Below, piece by piece: positions 34,079 to 38,682 of a stretch of 38,682 bases of DNA (positions are counted from its first letter, which is position 1; every line of letters begins with the position of its first letter). The DNA comes from Shewanella sp. SR44-3 (GTDB lineage: Bacteria; Pseudomonadota; Gammaproteobacteria; Enterobacterales; Shewanellaceae), in NCBI RefSeq assembly GCF_014163735.1, contig NZ_JACJDV010000035.1, forward strand, positions 1 through 38,682, given 5' to 3'. The position numbers and the translations under genes are program-made. The notes under the pieces were generated by a model, which was not told the DNA's origin, did no database searches, and saw only the letters and a program-made list of their open reading frames with translations.

Positions 34079-35410
34079 ATGTATCTTTATCGAGCACCCA
34101 ACAACGTATACTTTACACGTATCTGTTTATCCAAATATTTACGCGACAAGGGCTTCCCCTTTGACGTAAAAGTCTCCTTACTGACTCGTGACAGAGCAGA
34201 AGCGGTTATCCGCAACATTGAGGTTGCCGGAACACTCAAAAAAATCATCAAGTCTATTGACCATCAAACACGCATTAATGACTTTATTCGTTACGTCGAT
34301 GAAGTCATTAACCATCTTAGAGCTCAGTTTGATGCTGATGATTCTGATATTACGTTCAACATCACGCCGAAACCTCATTTCATCCCAATCAGAGACACTA
34401 AGTTGTCAGAGCATCGTGAAACCACAGCTGTTGCGCAAGCAAAGCCTGTTATTGGGTTAAACGAAGCATTAAGCGCATTTATTATTTCAAAACAAAAATC
34501 AGCCATCAGACCTCTATCTATTAAGCAGCTTGAGCAGCGTACTCGACATTTTATTGATACCGTATCATCAAAATCCGCTCTTAAAACCAAGTTTAAAACT
34601 GATGATAAATGTGTGCACGATATCACCAGCGCTGATGCGATGACCTATCGCGATGAGTTGCTGACTCAAGGCCGAAGCTACAAAAGCAATAAAGAATACT
34701 TAGCCGCCATATTTCAGTTCTTTAAATGGTGTCAGCTAATGAACTACTCCAATCAAAACCCATTCGAAAGTGTCACCGTCGGTCAAAAACCGAAAGCCAA
34801 AGCGAATCAAGGTCGCAACCGCTGGACTGCATCTGAATTAAAACGATTAATACGCTCGACTGCATTTAACGACTCAACCGACGATTTTAAGTGGGTCACA
34901 CTCATGATGCTTTATGGCGGTTTAAGGCCATCTGAAGCGTGCCAGCTGCTATTAAGTGATATCAAGCAAGTAGATGGCGTTGACTGCATAAGCGTTGATG
35001 ACAGCGGTGCAGGGCAACGAATAAAAAACATCAATGCTAAGCGCTATGTACCAATTCATAGTGCATTACTCGAACAAGACTTTATGGCCTTTGTGACTCA
35101 ACGCAAAACACAACAAATACAACTGTTTGATTATAAACCTGTGGGCATCATTGAAGATTGGTCAAAAACCTACTGCAAACAGCTGGCAAAGCTTCAAAAT
35201 GAAATCGGCATGCAAGCGAATAAGCGTCCAACCGCATACGGCCTAAGACACACGTTTATTGATGAAATGAAGCAATTAGATATCAGCGAGCATATCGTGG
35301 CGCAAATCGTCGGTCACGCTAATCCCAACATCACTTTCAGTCGTTACGGCAAAGATATAAACGTTGCAGCATTGCTTAAGGATATTGAGAGAATTGAATA
35401 TCAAATTTGA
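34079..35410 (+). CDS. Tyrosine-type site-specific integrase
   Basis: About 443 residues from the ATG at 34079, with taagga 12 bp upstream; the TTG 12 bp earlier directly abuts that site. The N-terminal arm-binding region (1-120) is followed by a core-binding domain (about 125-240; RPLSIKQLEQRTRHFI) and the catalytic domain. In numbering from 34067: Arg287 (GLRPSEA), Arg394 (YGLRHTF), His417 (VGHANPNI), nucleophile Tyr427 (FSRYGK). The first position of the HxxR box is Tyr391, a tolerated variant in integrases. It starts 88 bp after the tRNA-Ser end, the classic layout for a tRNA-targeted island. Partner attR and an excisionase are not in the window. Confidence 0.95.
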   Translation: MYLYRAPNNVYFTRICLSKYLRDKGFPFDVKVSLLTRDRAEAVIRNIEVAGTLKKIIKSIDHQTRINDFIRYVDEVINHLRAQFDADDSDITFNITPKPHFIPIRDTKLSEHRETTAVAQAKPVIGLNEALSAFIISKQKSAIRPLSIKQLEQRTRHFIDTVSSKSALKTKFKTDDKCVHDITSADAMTYRDELLTQGRSYKSNKEYLAAIFQFFKWCQLMNYSNQNPFESVTVGQKPKAKANQGRNRWTASELKRLIRSTAFNDSTDDFKWVTLMMLYGGLRPSEACQLLLSDIKQVDGVDCISVDDSGAGQRIKNINAKRYVPIHSALLEQDFMAFVTQRKTQQIQLFDYKPVGIIEDWSKTYCKQLAKLQNEIGMQANKRPTAYGLRHTFIDEMKQLDISEHIVAQIVGHANPNITFSRYGKDINVAALLKDIERIEYQI

Positions 35411-35515
35411 TGATCGGGTGTGGTTAATAAATAAACTTTAAACCTAAATTAACAATCTGTCTCGATTGACTGTAACAGTGTCAGTTGAGGCACAAACACT
35501 GCCAAAGCTGTAATT

Positions 35516-35540
35516 ATTTCGCTACAGCAGAGAGCGAAAT
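35516..35540. repeat. Hairpin repeat copy 1 (attcgct family)
   Basis: Arms atttcgct (35516-35523) and agcgaaat (35533-35540) with a 9-nt loop. Its right half, gagagcgaaat, is repeated exactly at 35704-35714. The spacer 35411-35720 has no gene. Confidence 0.7.
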
Positions 35541-35690
35541 ATAATGGTATTGAAAATGGCTCGCAGTCAGTGAGTGCAAAGAAAAACTTATAAATCAAAC
35601 AAGCGTTTCAAACATTGCTTTTTTAATAAATTGTCTTAAATACTCTGCAACCCAGCACGAATCAGCTACAGGGTAGTGCGAAATAAATCT

Positions 35691-35713
35691 TTTCGCTCTC
35701 ACTGAGAGCGAAA
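35691..35713. repeat. Hairpin repeat copy 2, before the 153-aa gene
   Basis: Arms tttcgctctc (35691-35700) and gagagcgaaa (35704-35713) with a 3-nt loop, ending 7 bp before the ATG at 35721. The only ribosome-site-like sequence, gagag, lies in the right arm. Confidence 0.7.
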
Positions 35714-35720
35714 TTCATTT

Positions 35721-36182
35721 ATGAAAAAGAGTGAGTCAGTGGTTTTAACTGGAGCTTTTTGTGAGATAGTTGCAGCATTTAGAGGGAGCCGCCGTGCTAA
35801 GATGCCTTGTAAACAATACGTAAGATTCGGGGGCTATATGCGTTATGCGAGTAAGAGATATAAAGCGAAAATTTCCGAGCTTCACAAAAAAGCGCGCTCT
35901 AATGATATGTCGATCGAATTATGGCTGGAATTAAAAATAAGATGCTCAGAATTAAAAGAGTCTAGGCGTTTAAGAGACAAGGAAGGTCAAATTATTATTT
36001 GGGAGCAGTTAAGTATCGAGGAAAATATGGTGACTTTTCCAATGCAAACACTCAAAGGAACACCTTTGGATGTCATAAGCGTCTGCTTTAATGCAGAATC
36101 ATTTATTAGTCTCCAGCAATCATACGGCGAATGCCCTCAAGAAATCGCTGTTAAGGTCATCGCCTCACTTGAGGCAAATTAG
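35721..36182 (+). CDS. Island protein of unknown function
   Basis: I do not recognise this 153-residue protein. The N-terminal half is very basic (RGSRRAKMPCKQYVRFGGYM, KRYKAKISELHKKARS), consistent with nucleic-acid contact. The middle has a charged helix (ELKIRCSELKESRRLRDKEG, about 71-90). The C-terminal half is acidic and strand-forming. There are no enzyme motifs or membrane segments. The ATG at 35721 lacks a good ribosome site except within a hairpin arm; an internal ATG at 35838, after gggggc, would give about 114 residues. It is the first gene after the integrase. Confidence 0.55.
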   Translation: MKKSESVVLTGAFCEIVAAFRGSRRAKMPCKQYVRFGGYMRYASKRYKAKISELHKKARSNDMSIELWLELKIRCSELKESRRLRDKEGQIIIWEQLSIEENMVTFPMQTLKGTPLDVISVCFNAESFISLQQSYGECPQEIAVKVIASLEAN

Positions 36183-36418
36183 TCCCAATGCAGTTCTGCT
36201 AAATCTAACAAACTTTTGCCCCTTTCCTTGATAGAAAAGAGACTCAGCTATAAGTTGCCACTTCAACTTTGACATACTTATCCTAATGACGATAAATTCT
36301 ATAGTGCGTTTTACAACAAAAGACCAGAAAGTAAATCAGCCGCATAGTCTTATGCTTGTGCTGCGAACGTTACTTGAATAATACTAGTCAAAGACACAAG
36401 CACGTATATGGAAATCAC

Positions 36419-37297
36419 ATGGATATCATCTGCTATTTCGCTAACCTGAAGATTTGTGGCACAGAGTATAGTACTAACGATAAAGGGGCGCGGACACTAA
36501 ACCGTTTGCCCTTTAGTGTCGATGGTTACGATTTCGAACTTGTCCAAGACAGTGCAGTGTTTCGCACCCTAGAACGTGAACTCATTGGTACGTTTATCGA
36601 ATCAACACGACTGTATGTGAACAATGTAGAGCCTGAGGACACTATGGTTATATGTCAAATCGCGCGCCGTATCGCTTATATGCTATCACTTGCAACTGAC
36701 TCACAGGTTCGATTTTATCGATGGCATGCAGTCAATTGCGATGAAGGGCAAAGATGGTCAGTAAACGGAGTTTATAATTACTTCAGACCCCCTCTATGTA
36801 CCGTTGAGACTATTTATTTAAAGTCTTTTATTGAAGGCGGATATGCTACCTATAAGCAACTAGAAGAAGTGCGAACCCTCAAAGTAGCTATTGAGCTATT
36901 CGTCACTAGTGATGTCTTAGAGCAGCCAGTTGAGCTTAGACTGGCAAATATATTTATATTATTAGAAAACCTTAAACACAGTTATGCCAAGGCTCATGAA
37001 TATGAGTACATAAAAGGAGCTTGGTTTAAAGATGGTAAGCGTACTGGCTTTAAACAAATACTAATAGACATGTTTGATAGTGTTGGGATGTCCCCCGAAG
37101 TTAGTGGAATTATTAAACTTAGGAATGAAATAATCCACTCAGGTTTAAGTGAAATGGGTGGGAAAGAGAAATATAAGATTTTTTCTGTGTGTAAGGAACT
37201 TAGCGGCGAGTATCTATTTCGTTTGCTGGGTTATCAAGGCAAATTTTATAGGCATACTACCAATGGAAACCAAAGCAAGATGCTCTCACTGGTTTAG
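36419..37297 (+). CDS. HEPN-motif protein, possible phage-defence effector
   Basis: About 292 residues from the ATG at 36419 (ggaa 6 bp upstream); a TTG at 36356 would add 21 residues. The C-terminal part has KLRNEIIHSGL with Arg235 and His240, the RxxxxH motif of HEPN ribonucleases, in a helix following an all-alpha stretch (about 150-262). The N-terminal 140 residues are mixed alpha/beta and unrecognised, in the arrangement seen in ApeA-like abortive-infection proteins. It stands alone between 236-bp and 238-bp gaps in a tRNA-linked island. RNase activity is inferred from one motif. A non-catalytic HEPN-like scaffold is the alternative. Confidence 0.65.
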   Translation: MDIICYFANLKICGTEYSTNDKGARTLNRLPFSVDGYDFELVQDSAVFRTLERELIGTFIESTRLYVNNVEPEDTMVICQIARRIAYMLSLATDSQVRFYRWHAVNCDEGQRWSVNGVYNYFRPPLCTVETIYLKSFIEGGYATYKQLEEVRTLKVAIELFVTSDVLEQPVELRLANIFILLENLKHSYAKAHEYEYIKGAWFKDGKRTGFKQILIDMFDSVGMSPEVSGIIKLRNEIIHSGLSEMGGKEKYKIFSVCKELSGEYLFRLLGYQGKFYRHTTNGNQSKMLSLV

Positions 37298-37535
37298 TGG
37301 TATGGCTCATTTGGTCATCTGATTAGAGGTGTAGTTATGATTCAACCGATCTTAGACAGAATATGACAACACCAGTGATTATAAGTGAGCAAAGTCGCTG
37401 GCAAGGTTTTGTCCAAAAGTGTGACAGGATAGCTTAGCAATAAGAAACTAAGCACAAATCAGTCGATCAAATTTTAGTAATACCACAGAGTCGGGAGTTG
37501 CTACTCTAATAGTGACGATTCAAAGAGAAGAATTG

Positions 37536-37898
37536 ATGATGAAGAATACTAAACTCAATATATTGCTTTTAAAATGTGACGCAACGGCACCAGTTCCTGA
37601 TGATTTAACTGCATGGCTTGATTCTCCTTCTGTCGGAAATGAAATTATTACTGGTCACGATGAGATATCTCTGAGTTCTGATGATGAATATCGTGCCGCT
37701 TTAAAGACAATCGAAGGATTGTTTGATGCAATACCTAATACCGCTGAATTGGAAAGTTTTTTATCTATTCTTGAAAATGACATGCAACAACACCCCGACA
37801 AATTAGTGCCGCTCACAGCAAGTATGCGTAGAAGTGCTGAAAGTTTAGTTGAAAGTGTAGAAATTGATTTTGGTGCTCAGTTATTAGACGAGTTGTAG
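37536..37898 (+). CDS. Small acidic protein, HigA-N-terminus-like
   Basis: About 120 residues from the ATG at 37536 or 37539, with gagaag upstream; a GTG at 37512 would add eight residues. The segment EYRAALKTIEGLFDAIPNTAELESFLSILEND resembles the N-terminal region of HigA-type antitoxins (COG5499: pattern EYxxALxxIExLFDAxPxTxE), but the C-terminal HTH of those proteins is not evident here, replaced by a serine/glutamate-rich stretch. The protein is strongly acidic. No toxin gene adjoins it. It could be a shortened antitoxin relative or an unrelated protein. Function unknown. Confidence 0.55.
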   Translation: MMKNTKLNILLLKCDATAPVPDDLTAWLDSPSVGNEIITGHDEISLSSDDEYRAALKTIEGLFDAIPNTAELESFLSILENDMQQHPDKLVPLTASMRRSAESLVESVEIDFGAQLLDEL

Positions 37899-38087
37899 GT
37901 AATTGGGAGACTAGAAGTTATCTGAAAACCTAACTTTGTTCGCTCTTTGTAACGCAGAAATGTTCACAAGTGTGTATGAAGCGAAAGATGTTGAGCCCCT
38001 ATTGATGCATTGATAAATTAGGTCTTCAGGCTTTTGAATTTCACTTATACTGCTATCAAATACCATTTTCTGTTGGAGTTGCTCTAT

Positions 38088-38498
38088 ATGTTAAATGAAG
38101 CGTTTTCAGTATTGGTTGGTACAAGCATCGAGCACCTTAATCGTGACTCATATAGCGATATAGAGCTTATTCGGCAGGGGGTAACCGCTGACATGCTAGC
38201 TAATGCGATGACGTTTACGGGCTTATCTAGGCGTGAATTAGAAATAGTATTAGGGGTAAAATTAAGACTTCACGATAAGCTGTTGCCAGCCATCGCGACC
38301 GAGCGTGTGTTGATGCTCATCAGTACTATTCAAGCAGGAACAGAGTACTTTGGTACGCAAGATAAAATGCTTTTATGGCTAAAGACACCCAACCAGGCGT
38401 TTGCTAATCAACAACCGATAACACTATTAGATACCACCATAGGTATGGACATGATTAATGCGACGATAACTAAGTTATCGCATGGTATGACTGCGTAA
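38088..38498 (+). CDS. Xre/MbcA/ParS-family antitoxin
   Basis: About 136 residues from the ATG at 38088 (ggag 9 bp upstream); a start at 38034 would add 18 hydrophobic residues. The C-terminal LLWLKTPNQAFANQQPITLL, then DTTIGMDMINATITKLSHG, is the DUF2384 toxin-binding signature. Residues about 34-70 (GVTADMLANAMTFTGLSRRE) form the Xre-like HTH region. Such proteins neutralise RES-domain NAD-degrading toxins encoded immediately downstream. Here the downstream space is 117 bp and then a transposase; no RES gene is intact. A possible toxin start remnant is at 38507. Confidence 0.88.
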   Translation: MLNEAFSVLVGTSIEHLNRDSYSDIELIRQGVTADMLANAMTFTGLSRRELEIVLGVKLRLHDKLLPAIATERVLMLISTIQAGTEYFGTQDKMLLWLKTPNQAFANQQPITLLDTTIGMDMINATITKLSHGMTA

Positions 38499-38506
38499 CA
38501 ACGCCG

Positions 38507-38563
38507 GTGACTTTACAGCGCGTTGACGACAATTTTAATTACCAAACTCTATTCCATTGGTAG
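38507..38563 (+). pseudogene. Possible truncated start of the RES toxin gene
   Basis: A GTG 8 bp past the antitoxin stop begins an 18-codon frame (VTLQRVDDNFNYQTLF) that ends in TAG within the apparent IS end. The position and the VTLxRV opening fit a RES toxin start, but 18 codons cannot prove it. Confidence 0.25.
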
Positions 38564-38682
38564 CGTTCATAATTCTGTGTCATTTCAGTAAACTGTACAA
38601 AAACAGGAATGACACATGACTCAACCTTTTAACTTTGAACAAGCCCTTAAAGATCTTCAAGCGGGTAAAAATCTCACAGGCA
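38559..38682 (+). mobile_element. IS256-type insertion sequence, left end (cut by window edge)
   Basis: The transposase reading frame begins at 38616. The preceding 55 bp, from about ggtagcgttc (38559), contain repeated gtgtcatt/aatgacac and probably the terminal inverted repeat. The exact left boundary is a guess. The right end is beyond the window. Confidence 0.6.
38616..38682 (+). CDS. IS256-family (mutator-type) transposase, N-terminal fragment
   Basis: Only 22 codons are in the window (MTQPFNFEQALKDLQAGKNL and two more). This matches the N-terminal pattern of IS256-type transposases, where an FxFxxAL..LQxGK..TGKDG opening precedes the DDE core. The ATG has aggaa 7 bp upstream. An 8-bp inverted repeat (38577-38584/38608-38615) touches the ribosome site, so leader folding could reduce translation. 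The identity depends on the short N-terminus and should be confirmed by the missing part. Confidence 0.7.
   Translation, partial: MTQPFNFEQALKDLQAGKNLTG

Noticed and set aside
1..38682. CRISPR arrays, rRNA genes and riboswitches
   Set aside because: No repeat-spacer periodicity, no rRNA segment and no riboswitch aptamer was recognised; the only tandem repeats are 7-bp, 12-bp and 105-bp units.
33992..38682. Right attachment site of the tRNA-Ser island
   Set aside because: No second copy of the tRNA 3' end within the window.

Overview
The window is chromosomal DNA of a gammaproteobacterium, most likely a Shewanella. The evidence is EF-P with an arginine at position 32 next to its rhamnosyltransferase EarP, the ybfF/seqA-pgm and ybfE-fldA neighbourhoods, an acs gene divergent from a CrbS-type symporter/histidine-kinase hybrid, and an arginine-rich REP/RAYT repeat module. 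The norE/norF/norR genes would fit a nitric-oxide-handling or denitrifying species, but the species cannot be fixed from the sequence alone.

Layout. 1-5437: housekeeping genes (earP-efp, fldA, ybfE, a DUF2788 membrane protein, ybfF, seqA), mostly on the minus strand. 5493-7235: pgm, co-directional with seqA. 7236-8794: REP-like hairpins, a 105-bp tandem duplication and a REP-associated tyrosine transposase (RAYT). 9017-14198: an accessory-looking block with two small genes of unknown function, then on the minus strand an M15-peptidase-like gene, a SAM methyltransferase and a 974-residue PLD/SF2-helicase/DUF3427/S24-like fusion. 14532-20210: acs and divergent crbS (acetate assimilation and its sensor). 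20269-23169: norR, norF, norE. 23726-30236: a second phosphohexomutase, an RhtA-like exporter, a chemoreceptor with a c-type haem motif, a CBS-pair protein, a RluF-like pseudouridine synthase and a small membrane protein. 30309-33519: tusE/B/C/D (sulfur relay for tRNA 2-thiouridine), yccA and a PunR-like LysR regulator. 33901-33991: tRNA-Ser(UGA), followed at once by a tyrosine integrase and an island that runs past the right edge. The island holds an unknown gene, a protein with a HEPN-type RxxxxH motif, a HigA-like acidic protein, an Xre/MbcA/ParS antitoxin without an intact RES toxin, and the left end of an IS256-type element.

Functional links. EarP modifies EF-P. The tus genes build a sulfur relay with TusE as acceptor. 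CrbS probably drives acs through a response regulator located elsewhere. NorR would sense NO and control the accessory subunits NorE/NorF, whose reductase is not in the window.

The best candidate for an undescribed system is the minus-strand cassette at 9913-14198 (M15-like protein, methyltransferase, and helicase fused to PLD and S24-like domains). It resembles nucleic-acid-directed defence modules in composition. Second is the tRNA-Ser island with its HEPN protein and orphan antitoxin. All functional statements come from reading translated sequence and motifs; no database search was run.
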